DNA of 64,000 bases from Agelas oroides. Lineage: Eukaryota > Porifera > Demospongiae > Agelasida > Agelasidae. The notes below the pieces were generated by a model. The model was given only the letters and a program-made list of their open reading frames with translations. It searched no databases and was not told the origin of the DNA. How positions within the stretch are numbered: position 1 is the stretch's first letter; each line of letters opens with the position of its first letter. The stretch lies in NCBI GenBank assembly GCA_949130485.1, contig OX422185.1, positions 12,281,967 through 12,345,966 on the forward strand, written 5' to 3'. A program made the translations under genes and the position numbers. This document shows positions 15,265 to 28,929 of the stretch, in pieces.

Positions 15265-16339
15265 CTCTACTTGACTCTACTGCATTCTACCATGGCTCTA
15301 CCTGGCTCTACTACATTCTATCATGGCTCTACTTGGTACTACATGACTCTACTACATGCTAACGTGGCTCTACTTGGCTCTACATGACTCTACTACACTC
15401 TACCATGGCTCTACTCCATTGTACCATGGCTGTACTTGACACTACATGACTCTACTACATTCTACCATGGCTCTACTTGACTCTACTACACTCTACGATG
15501 CCTCTACTTGGCTCTACTTGGCTCTACTACACTATATCATTGCTAGATCTGGCTCGACTTGTCTCTACTACACTCTACCTTTGCTCTACTACATTCTAAC
15601 ATGGCTCCACGTGACTCTACTTGACTCTACTACTCACTACCATGGCTCTAACTTGCTCTACTACATTCTACCATGGCTCTACTTGACTCTACATGACTCT
15701 ACTACATTCTACCATGGCTCTACTTGACTCTACTTGACTCTACTAGTCCCTATCATGGCTCTCCTTGGCTCTACTTGAGTCCACTACACTCTACCTTGAC
15801 TCTACTTGGCTCTACTTGACTCGACTACACTCTACCATGGCTCTACTCCATTGTATATCATGGCTCTACTTCACACTACATGACTCTACTATATTCTACC
15901 ATGGCTCTAGTTCACTCCACTACACTCTACCATGGCTCAACGTGGCTCTACTTGATTCTACTACACTCCACCATGGCTCTACTCCATTCTACCATGGCTC
16001 TACTTGATATTTCATGATTCTACTAAATGCTACCATGGCTCTTCGTGATTTTACTTGACTCTCCTACACTCTACCATGGCTCTACTTGGATCTACTTGAC
16101 TCTACTACACTCTACCATGGCTCTATAGCTACTTGTCTCTACTTGACTCTACTACACTCTACCATGTCTCTACTACATTCTACCATGGCTCCACGTGACT
16201 CTACTTGACTCTACTACATCCTACTATAGCTCTACTTGACTCTGTATACCTCTACTACATTCTACCATGGCTCTACTTGACTCTACTTGACTGTACTACA
16301 CTCTACCTTGGCTCTACTACATTCCACCATGGCTCCACG

Positions 16340-18000
16340 TGAGTCTACTTGACTCTACTACATTCTACCATCGCTCTACTTGGCTCTACTTGACTCTACT
16401 ACACTCTACCATGACTCTACTTGGCTCTACGTGACACTACCACACTCTACCGTGGCTCTACTTGGCTCTACTTGACTCTACTACACTCTACCATGGCTCT
16501 ACTCCATTGTACCATGGGTCAACTTGACACTACATGACTCTACAACATTCTACCATGGCTCTACTTGACTCTACTACTCTCTACGATGGCTCTACTTGGC
16601 TCTACTCGACTCTATTACACTATATCATTGCTAGAACTGGCTCTACTTGTCTCTACTACACTCTACCTTGGGTCTACTACACCCTACCATGGATCCACAT
16701 GAATCTACTTGACTCTCCTACACTCTACCATGGCTCTACCTTGCTCTACTACATTTTACCATGGCTCTACTTGACTCTACATGACTCTAATACATTCAAC
16801 AATGGTTCTACTTGACTCTACTTGACTCTACTTGAGTCCACTACACTCTACCTTGGCTCTACTTGGCTCTACTACACTCTACCATGGCTCAACTCCATTG
16901 TATATCATGGCTCTACTTCACACTACATGAGTCTACTACATTCTACCATGTCTCTACTTGACTCTACTACACTCTACCATGGCTCAACTTGGCTCTACTT
17001 GATTCTACTACACTCTACCATGGCTCTACTTGATTGTACCATGGCTCTACTTGACACTACATGACTCTACTACATTCTACCATGGCTCTACTTGACTCTA
17101 CTACACTCTACCATGGCTCTACCTTGCTCTTCTACATTCTACCATGGCTCTACTTGACTCTACATGACTCTACTACATTCTACCATGGCTCTACTTGACT
17201 CTACTACACTCTATGATGGCTCTACTTGGCTCTACTTGACTCTACTGCACTATATCATTGCTAAACCTGGCTCTACTTGTCTCTACTACACTCTATCTTG
17301 GCTCTACTACATCCTACCATGGATCCACGTGAGTCTACTTGACTCTACTACATTCTACCATCGCTCTACTTGGCTCTACTTGACTCTACTACACTCTACC
17401 ATGACTCTACTTGGCTCTACGTGACACTACCACACTCTACCGTGGCTCTACTTGGCTCTACTTGACTCTACTACACTCTACCATGGCTCTACTCCATTGT
17501 ACCATAGGTCAACTTGACACTACATGACTCTACAACATTCTACCATGGCTCTACTTGACTCTACTACACTCTACGATGGCTCTACTTGGCTCTACTCGAC
17601 TCTATTACACTATATCATTGCTAGAACTGGCTCTACTTGTCTCTACTACACTCTACCTTGGGTCTACTACACCCTACCATGGATCCACATGACTCTACTT
17701 GACTCTCGTACACTCTACCATGGCTCTACCTTGCTCTACTACATTCTACCATGGCTCTACTTGACTCTACATGACTCTAATACATTCAACCATGGCTCTA
17801 CTTGACTCTACTTGACTCTACCACACTCTACCATGGATCTACTTGACTCTACTTGAGTCCACTACACTCTACCTTGGCTCTACTTGGTTCTACTTGACTC
17901 TACTACACTCTACCATGGCTCTACTCCATGGTATATAATGGCTCTACTTCACACTACATGAATCTACTACATTCTACCATGGCTCTACTTGACTCTACTA
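16340..18000 (+). repeat. 990-bp tandem duplication inside the satellite
   Basis: The block with GTGACACTACCACACTC, CAACTTGACACTACATGAC, CTCGACTCTATTACAC and GCTAGAACTGGC occurs near 16,430-16,640 and again near 17,420-17,630, an offset of 990 bp. Differences are sparse single-base changes, for example CTACTCTCTACG versus CTACACTCTACG. End points were estimated by eye. Confidence 0.75.
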
Positions 18001-18184
18001 CACCCTACCATGGCTGAACTTGGCTCTACTTGACTCTACTACACTCTACCATGGCTCTACTCCATTGTACCATGGCTGTACTTGACAGTACATGATTCTA
18101 CGATGGCTCTACTTTGCTCTACTCGACACTACTACACTCTACCATGGCTGTACTCCATAGTACCCTGTCTCTACTTGACTCTAC

Positions 18185-21100
18185 ATGACTCTACTGCATT
18201 CTACCATGGCTCTTGTTGATTCTACTTGACTCTCCTACACTCTACCATTGCTCTACTTGGCTCTACTACACTCTACCATGGCTCTACTTGTCTCTATTTG
18301 ACTGTACTACAGTCTACCATGTCTATACTACATTATACCATGGCTCCACGTGACTCTACTTGACTCTACTACATTCTACGATAGCTCTACAATTGCTCTA
18401 CTTGGCTCTCCTATACTCTACCATGGATCTACTTGGCTCTACTTGACTCTACTACACTCTACGATGTCTCTACTACATTCTATCATGGCTCCACATGACT
18501 CTACGTGACTCTACTACATTCTACCATAGCTCTACTTGCCTCTGTATGTCTCTACTACATTCTACCATAGCTCTACGTGACGCTACTTGACTCTACTACA
18601 TTCTGCCATGGCTCTACTTGACTCTACTTGACTGTACTACACTCTACCTTGGTTCTACTACATTCTACCACGGCTCCACGAGACTCTACTGCATTCTACC
18701 ATGGTTCTACCTGGCTCTACTACATTCTACCATGGCTCTACTTGGTACTACATTACTCTACTACATGCTACCGTGGCTCTCCTTGGCTCTACATGACTCT
18801 ACTACACTCTACCATGGCTCTACTCCATTGTACCATGGCTGTACTTGACACTACATGACTCTACTACATTCTACCATGGCTCTACTTGACTCTACTACAC
18901 TCTACGATGGCTCTACATGGCTCTACTTGACTCTACTACACTATACCATTGCTAGTCCTGGCTCTACTTGTCTACTACACTCTACCTTGACGCTACTACA
19001 TCCTACAATGGACCACGTGACTCTACTTGACTCTACTACACTCTACCATGGCTCTACCTGGCTCTACTACATTCTACCATGGCTCTACTCTGCTCTACTT
19101 GAGTCCACTACACTCTACCTTGGCTCTACTTGGCTCTACTTGACTTTACTACACTGTACCATGGTTCTACTCCATTGTAGCATGGCTCTACTTGACACTA
19201 CATGATTGTACTAAATGCTACCATGGCTCTTATTGACTCTACTTGACTGTCCTACACTCTACCATTGCTCTACTTGGCTCTACTACACTCTACCATGCCA
19301 CAATTTGGCTCTACTTGACTCTACTACACTCTACCATGTCTCTACTACATTCTACTATGGTTCCACGTGACTCTACTACATTCTACGATAGCTCTACTTG
19401 ACTCGTTATTCCTCTACTACATTCTACCATGGTTCTACTTGACCCTACTTGACTGTACTACACTCTACCTTGGCTCTACTACATTCTACCATGGCTCCAC
19501 GTCACTCTACTTGACTCTACTGCATTCTACCATGGCTCTACCTGGCTCTACGACATTCTACCATGGCTCTACTTGGCTCTACATGACTCTACTACATGCT
19601 ACCGTGGCTCTACGTGGCTCTATCTGACCCTACTACACTCTAACATGGCTCTACTCCATAGTACCATGTCCCTACTTGACACTACATGACTCTACTACAT
19701 TCTACCATCGCTCTACTTGGCTCTACTTGACTCTACTACACTCTACCATGACTCTACTTGGCTCTACGTGACTCTACCACACTCTACCGTGGCTCTACTT
19801 GACACTACATGACTCTACTACATTCTACCATGGCTCTACTCTACTCTACTACAGTCTACGATGGCTCTACTTGGCTCGACTTGACTCTACTACACTATAT
19901 CATTGCTAGACCTGGCTCTACTTATCTCTAGTACACTCTACCTTGGCTCTACTACATCCTACCATGGATCCACGTGACTCTACTTGACTCTACTACACTC
20001 TACCATGGCTCTACCTGGCTCTACTACATTCTATCATGGCTCTACTCTGCTCTACTTGAGTCCACTACACTCTACCTTGGCTCTACTTGGCTCTACTTGA
20101 CTCTACTACACTGTACCATGGTTCTACTCCATTGTAGCATGGATCTACTTGACACTACATGATTGTACTAAATGCTACCATGGCTCTTATTGACTCTACT
20201 TGACTGTCCTACACTCTACCATTGCTCTACTTGGCTCTACTACACTCTACCATGCCTCAATGTGGCTCTACTTGACTCTACTACACTCTACCATGTCTCT
20301 ACTACATTCTACTATGGTTCCACGTGACTCTACTACATTCTACGATAGCTCTACTTGACTCATTATTCCTCTACTACATTCTACCATGGTTCTACTTGAC
20401 CCTACTTGACTGTACTACACTCTACCTTGGCTCTACTACATTCTACCATGGCTCCACGTCACTCTACTTGACTCTACTGCATTCTACCATGGCTCTACCT
20501 GGCTCTACGACATTCTACCATGGCTCTACTTGGCTCTACATGACTCTACTACATGCTACCATGGCTCTACGTGGCTCTATCTGACCCTACTACACTCTAC
20601 CATGGCTCTACTCCATAGTACCATGTCCCTCTTGACACTACATGACTCTACTACATTCTACCATCGCTCTACTTGGCTCTACTTGACTCTACTACACTCT
20701 ACCATGACTCTACTTGGCTCTACGTGACTCTACCACACTCTACCATGGCTCTACTTGACACTACATGACTCTACTACATTCTACCATGGCTCTACTCTAC
20801 TCTACTACAGTCTACGATGGCTCTACTTGGCTCGACTTGACTCTACTACACTATATCATTGCTAGACCTGGCTCTACTTATCTCTAGTACACTCTACCTT
20901 GGCTCTACTACATCCTACCATGGATCAACTTGACTCTACTTGACTATCTTACACTCTACCATGGCTCTACCTTGCTCTACTACATTCTATCATGGCTCTA
21001 CTTGACTCTACATGACTCTACTACATTCTACCACGGCTCCACTTGACTCTACTTCACTCTACTACACTCTACCATGGCTCTACTTGGCTGTACTTGAGTC

Positions 21101-23100
21101 AACTACACCCTACTTTGGCTCTACTTTGCTCTACTTGTCTCTACTACACTCTACCATGGCTCTACTCCATTGTATATCATGGCTCTACTTCACACTACAT
21201 GACTCTACTACATTCTACCATGGCTCTACTTGACTCTACTACACTCTACCATGGCTCAACTTAGCTCTACTTGACTCTACTACACTCTACCATGGCTCTA
21301 CTCCATTATACCATCGCTCTACATGACACTACATGATTCTACTGAATTCTACCATGGCTCTTCTTGACTCTATACGTGACTCTCCTACACTCTACCATTG
21401 CTCTACTTGGCTGTACTACACTCTACTATGACTCTACTTGGCTCTACTTGACTCTATTACACTCTACCATGGCACTATTTGGCTCTACGTGACTCTACTA
21501 CACTCTACCATGTCTCTACTACATTCTACCATGGCTCCACGTGACTCCACGTGACTCTACTACATTCCACCATAGCTCTACTTGACTCTGTATGCCTCTA
21601 CTACATTCTTCCACGGCTCTTCTTGACTCTACTTGACTCTCCTACACTCTCCCATTGCTCTACTTGGCTGTACTACACTCTACTATGGCTCTACTTGACT
21701 CTACTACACTCTACCATGGCACTACCTGGCTCTACGTGACTCTACTACACTCTACCATGGCTCTACTTGACTCTACTACACTCTACCATGGCTCTACTCC
21801 ACTGTATATCATGGATCTACTTCACACTACATGACTCTACCACATTCTACCATGGCTCTACTTGACTCTACTACACTCTACCATGGCTAAACTTGGCTCT
21901 ACTTGACTCTACTACACTGTACCAAGGCTCTACTCCATTGTACCATGGCTCTACTTGACACTACATGATTCTACTCAATTCTACCATGGCTCTTCTTGAC
22001 TCTACTTGTCTGTCCTACACTCTCCCATTGCTCTACTTGGGTCTACTTGGCTCTACTACACTCTACTATGGCTCTACTTGACTCTACTTCACTCTACCAT
22101 GGCTCTACCTGGCTCTACATGACTCTACTACACTCTACCATGGATCTACTTGACTCTACTACATTCTACCTTAGCTCTACTTGATTCTGTATGCTTCTAC
22201 TACATTCTACCATGGGTCTACTTGATGCTACTTGACTCTACTACATTCTGACATGGCTCTACTTGACTCTACTGGACTGTACTACACTCTACCTTGGCTC
22301 TACTACATTCTACCATGGCTCCACGTGACTCTACTTGACTCTACTGCATTCTACCATGGGTATACCTGACTCTACTACATTCTACCATGGCTCTACTTGG
22401 TACTAAATGACTCTACTACATGCTACCGTGGTTCTACTTGGCTCTACATGACTCTACTACACTCTACCATGGCTCTACTCCATTGTACCATGGCTGTACT
22501 TGACACTACATGACTCTACTACATTCTACCATGGCTCTACTTAACTCTACTACACTCTACGATGGCTCTACTTGGCTCTACTTGACTCTACTTGACTCTA
22601 CTACACTATACCATTGCTAGTCCTGGCTTGACTTGTCTACTACACTCTACCTTGGCGCTACTACATACTACCATGGATCTACGTGACTCTACTTGATTCT
22701 ACTACACTCTACCATGGCTCTATCTGGCTCTACTACATTCTACCATGGCTCTACTTTTCCATACTTGAGTCCACTACACTCTTCATTGGCTCTACTTGGC
22801 TCTACTTGACTCTACTAAACTCTACCATGGCTTTACTTGGCTTTAGTTGACTCTACTACAGTCTACCATGGCTTTACTTGGATCTACTTGAGTCTACTAC
22901 ATTCTACCATAGTTCTACTTGTCTGTATATGACTGTACAGCAATCTACCATAGCTCTACTTGACTCTGTATGCCTCTACTACATTCTACCATGGCTCTTC
23001 TTGACTCTACTTGACTCTCCTACACTCTCCCATTGCTCTACTTGGCTCTACTTGGGTCTACTACACTCTACCATGGCTCTACATGGCTCTACTTGACTCT
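18185..23100 (+). repeat. Second copy of the block at 1-4,911
   Basis: From 18,185 the sequence restarts with ATGACTCTACTGCATTC and GCTCTTGTTGATTC, matching window position 1 at a constant offset of 18,184 bp to about 4,911/23,095. Only scattered single-base differences are seen, for example ACATTCTACC versus ACATTATACC near 152/18,336. The copy ends where TTGACTCTACTAC is followed by ATTCTGCC instead of CTTCTAC, joining to material like position 410. Confidence 0.93.
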
Positions 23101-26100
23101 ACTACATTCTGCCATGGCTCTACTTGACTCTACTTGACTGTACTACACTCTACCTTGGTTCTACTACATTCTACCACGGCTCCACGAGACTCTACTGCAT
23201 TCTACCATGGTTCTACCTGGCTCTACTACATTCTACCATGGCTCTACTTGGTACTACATTACTCTACTACATGCTACCGTGGCTCTCCTTGGCTCTACAT
23301 GACTCTACTACACTCTACCATGGCTCTACTCCATTGTACCATGGCTGTACTTGACACTACATGACTCTACTACATTCTACCATGGCTCTACTTGACTCTA
23401 CTACACTCTACGATGGCTCTACATGGCTCTACTTGACTCTACTACACTATACCATTGCTAGTCCTGGCTCTACTTGTCTACTACACTCTACCTTGACGCT
23501 ACTACATCCTACAATGGACCACGTGACTCTACTTGACTCTACTACACTCTACCATGGCTCTACCTGGCTCTACTACATTCTACCATGGCTCTACTCTGCT
23601 CTACTTGAGTCCACTACACTCTACCTTGGCTCTACTTGGCTCTACTTGACTCTACTACACTGTACCATGGTTCTACTCCATTGTAGCATGGCTCTACTTG
23701 ACACTACATGATTGTACTAAATGCTACCATGGCTCTTATTGACTCTACTTGACTGTCCTACACTCTACCATTGCTCTACTTGGCTCTACTACACTCTACC
23801 ATGCCACAATTTGGCTCTACTTGACTCTACTACACTCTACCATGTCTCTACTACATTCTACTATGGTTCCACGTGACTCTACTACATTCTACGATAGCTC
23901 TACTTGACTCGTTATTCCTCTACTACATTCTACCATGGTTCTACTTGACCCTACTTGACTGTACTACACTCTACCTTGGCTCTACTACATTCTACCATGG
24001 CTCCACGTCACTCTACTTGACTCTACTGCATTCTACCATGGCTCTACCTGGCTCTACGACATTCTACCATGGCTCTACTTGGCTCTACATGACTCTACTA
24101 CATGCTACCGTGGCTCTACGTGGCTCTATCTGACCCTACTACACTCTAACATGGCTCTACTCCATAGTACCATGTCCCTACTTGACACTACATGACTCTA
24201 CTACATTCTACCATCGCTCTACTTGGCTCTACTTGACTCTACTACACTCTACCATGACTCTACTTGCCATGGCTCTACGTGACTCTACCACACTCTACCG
24301 TGGCTCTACTTGACATTACATGACTCTACTACATTCTACCATGGCTCTACTCTACTCTACTACAGTCTACGATGGCTCTACTTGGCTCGACTTGACTCTA
24401 CTACACTATATCATTGCTAGACCTGGCTCTACTTATCTCTAGTACACTCTACCTTGGCTCTACTACATCCTACCATGGATCCACGTGACTCTACTTGACT
24501 CTACTACACTCTACCATGGCTCTACCTGGCTCTACTACATTCTATCATGGCTCTACTCTGCTCTACTTGAGTCCACTACACTCTACCTTGGCTCTACTTG
24601 GCTCTACTTGACTCTACTACACTGTACCATGGTTCTACTCCATTGTACCATGGCTCTACTTGACACTACATGATTCTACTCAATTCTACCATGGCTCTTC
24701 TTGACTCTACTTGTCTGTCCTACACTCTCCCATTGCTCTACTTGGGTCTACTTGGCTCTACTACACTCTACTATGGCTCTACTTGACTCTACTTCACTCT
24801 ACCATGGCTCTACCTGGCTCTACATGACTCTACTACACTCTACCATGGATCTACTTGACTCTACTACATTCTACCTTAGCTCTACTTGATTCTGTATGCT
24901 TCTACTACATTCTACCATGGGTCTACTTGATGCTACTTGACTCTACTACATTCTGACATGGCTCTACTTGACTCTACTGGACTGTACTACACTCTACCTT
25001 GGCTCTACTACATTCTACCATGGCTCCACGTGACTCTACTTGACTCTACTGCATTCTACCATGGGTATACCTGACTCTACTACATTCTACCATGGCTCTA
25101 CTTGGTACTAAATGACTCTACTACATGCTACCGTGGCTCTACTTGGCTCTACATGACTCTACTACACTCTACCATGGCTCTACTCCATTGTACCATGGCT
25201 GTACTTGACACTACATGACTCTACTACATTCTACCATGGCTCTACTTAACTCTACTACACTCTACGATGGCTCTACTTGGCTCTACTTGACTCTACTTGA
25301 CTCTACTACACTATACCATTGCTAGTCCTGGCTTGACTTGTCTACTACACTCTACCTTGGCGCTACTACATACTACCATGGATCTACGTGACTCTACTTG
25401 ATTCTACTACACTCTACCATGGCTCTATCTGGCTCTACTACATTCTACCATGGCTCTACTTTTCCATACTTGAGTCCACTACACTCTTCATTGGCTCTAC
25501 TTGGCTCTACTTGACTCTACTAAACTCTACCATGGCTTTACTTGGCTTTAGTTGACTCTACTACAGTCTACCATGGCTTTACTTGGATCTACTTGAGTCT
25601 ACTACATTCTACCATAGTTCTACTTGTCTGTATATGACTGTACAGCAATCTACCATAGCTCTACTTGACTCTGTATGCCTCTACTACATTCTACCATGGC
25701 TCTTCTTGACTCTACTTGACTCTCCTACACTCTCCCATTGCTCTACTTGGCTCTACTTGGGTCTACTACACTCTACCATGGCTCTACATGGCTCTACTTG
25801 ACTCTACTACATTCTGCCATGGCTCTACTTGACTCTACTTGACTGTACTACACTCTACCTTGGTTCTACTACATTCTACCACGGCTCCACGAGACTCTAC
25901 TGCATTCTACCATGGTTCTACCTGGCTCTACTACATTCTACCATGGCTCTACTTGGTACTACATTACTCTACTACATGCTACCGTGGCTCTCCTTGGCTC
26001 TACATGACTCTACTACACTCTACCATGGCTCTACTCCATTGTACCATGGCTGTACTTGACACTACATGACTCTACTACATTCTACCATGGCTCTACTTGA

Positions 26101-28509
26101 CTCTACTACACTCTACGATGGCTCTACATGGCTCTACTTGACTCTACTACACTATACCATTGCTAGTCCTGGCTCTACTTGTCTACTACACTCTACCTTG
26201 ACGCTACTACATCCTACAATGGACCACGTGACTCTACTTGACTCTACTACACTCTACCATGGCTCTACCTGGCTCTACTACATTCTACCATGGCTCTACT
26301 CTGCTCTACTTGAGTCCACTACACTCTACCTTGGCTCTACTTGGCTCTACTTGACTCTACTACACTGTACCATGGTTCTACTCCATTGTAGCATGGCTCT
26401 ACTTGACACTACATGATTGTACTAAATGCTACCATGGCTCTTATTGACTCTACTTGACTGTCCTACACTCTACCATTGCTCTACTTGGCTCTACTACACT
26501 CTACCATGCCACAATTTGGCTCTACTTGACTCTACTACACTCTACCATGTCTCTACTACATTCTACTATGGTTCCACGTGACTCTACTACATTCTACGAT
26601 AGCTCTACTTGACTCGTTATTCCTCTACTACATTCTACCATGGTTCTACTTGACCCTACTTGACTGTACTACACTCTACCTTGGCTCTACTACATTCTAC
26701 CATGGCTCCACGTCACTCTACTTGACTCTACTGCATTCTACCATGGCTCTACCTGGCTCTACGACATTCTACCATGGCTCTACTTGGCTCTACATGACTC
26801 TACTACATGCTACCGTGGCTCTACGTGGCTCTATCTGACCCTACTACACTCTAACATGGCTCTACTCCATAGTACCATGTCCCTACTTGACACTACATGA
26901 CTCTACTACATTCTACCATCGCTCTACTTGGCTCTACTTGACTCTACTACACTCTACCATGACTCTACTTGCCATGGCTCTACGTGACTCTACCACACTC
27001 TACCGTGGCTCTACTTGACATTACATGACTCTACTACATTCTACCATGGCTCTACTCTACTCTACTACAGTCTACGATGGCTCTACTTGGCTCGACTTGA
27101 CTCTACTACACTATATCATTGCTAGACCTGGCTCTACTTATCTCTAGTACACTCTACCTTGGCTCTACTACATCCTACCATGGATCCACGTGACTCTACT
27201 TGACTCTACTACACTCTACCATGGCTCTACCTGGCTCTACTACATTCTATCATGGCTCTACTCTGCTCTACTTGAGTCCACTACACTCTACCTTGGCTCT
27301 ACTTGGCTCTACTTGACTCTACTACACTGTACCATGGTTCTACTCCATTGTACCATGGCTCTACTTGACACTACATGATTCTACTCAATTCTACCATGGC
27401 TCTTCTTGACTCTACTTGTCTGTCCTACACTCTCCCATTGCTCTACTTGGGTCTACTTGGCTCTACTACACTCTACTATGGCTCTACTTGACTCTACTTC
27501 ACTCTACCATGGCTCTACCTGGCTCTACATGACTCTACTACACTCTACCATGGATCTACTTGACTCTACTACATTCTACCTTAGCTCTACTTGATTCTGT
27601 ATGCTTCTACTACATTCTACCATGGGTCTACTTGATGCTACTTGACTCTACTACATTCTGACATGGCTCTACTTGACTCTACTGGACTGTACTACACTCT
27701 ACCTTGGCTCTACTACATTCTACCATGGCTCCACGTGACTCTACTTGACTCTACTGCATTCTACCATGGGTATACCTGACTCTACTACATTCTACCATGG
27801 CTCTACTTGGTACTAAATGACTCTACTACATGCTACCGTGGCTCTACTTGGCTCTACATGACTCTACTACACTCTACCATGGCTCTACTCCATTGTACCA
27901 TGGCTGTACTTGACACTACATGACTCTACTACATTCTACCATGGCTCTACTTAACTCTACTACACTCTACGATGGCTCTACTTGGCTCTACTTGACTCTA
28001 CTTGACTCTACTACACTATACCATTGCTAGTCCTGGCTTGACTTGTCTACTACACTCTACCTTGGCGCTACTACATACTACCATGGATCTACGTGACTCT
28101 ACTTGATTCTACTACACTCTACCATGGCTCTATCTGGCTCTACTACATTCTACCATGGCTCTACTTTTCCATACTTGAGTCCACTACACTCTTCATTGGC
28201 TCTACTTGGCTCTACTTGACTCTACTAAACTCTACCATGGCTTTACTTGGCTTTAGTTGACTCTACTACAGTCTACCATGGCTTTACTTGGATCTACTTG
28301 AGTCTACTACATTCTACCATAGTTCTACTTGTCTGTATATGACTGTACAGCAATCTACCATAGCTCTACTTGACTCTGTATGCCTCTACTACATTCTACC
28401 ATGGCTCTTCTTGACTCTACTTGACTCTCCTACACTCTCCCATTGCTCTACTTGGCTCTACTTGGGTCTACTACACTCTACCATGGCTCTACATGGCTCT
28501 ACTTGACTC
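23100..28509 (+). repeat. 2,705-bp higher-order unit, two tandem copies
   Basis: Two head-to-tail copies occupy about 23,100-25,804 and 25,805-28,509. Each combines a segment like 410-1,965 with a segment like 3,771-4,911. The internal join removes about 1.8 kb relative to the first block. Both copies share a short insertion, reading ACTTGCCATGGCTCTACG near 24,263 and 26,968 where the first block has ACTTGGCTCTACG, and both have GACATTACATG where the first block has GACACTACATG. So the 2,705-bp unit formed first and was then duplicated. Confidence 0.92.
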
Positions 28510-28929
28510 TACTACATTCTGCCATGGCTCTACTTGACTCTACTTGACTGTACTACACTCTACCTTGGTTCTACTACATTCTACCACGGCTCCACGAGAC
28601 TCTACTGCATTCTACCATGGTTCTACCTGGCTCTACTACATTCTACCATGGCTCTACTTGGTACTACATTACTCTACTACATGCTACCGTGGCTCTCCTT
28701 GGCTCTACATGACTCTACTACACTCTACCATGGCTCTACTCCATTGTACCATGGCTGTACTTGACACTACATGACTCTACTACATTCTACCATGGCTCTA
28801 CTTGACTCTACTACACTCTACGATGGCTCTACATGGCTCTACTTGACTCTACTACACTATACCATTGCTAGTCCTGGCTCTACTTGTCTACTACACTCTA
28901 CCTTGACGCTACTACATCCTACAATGGAC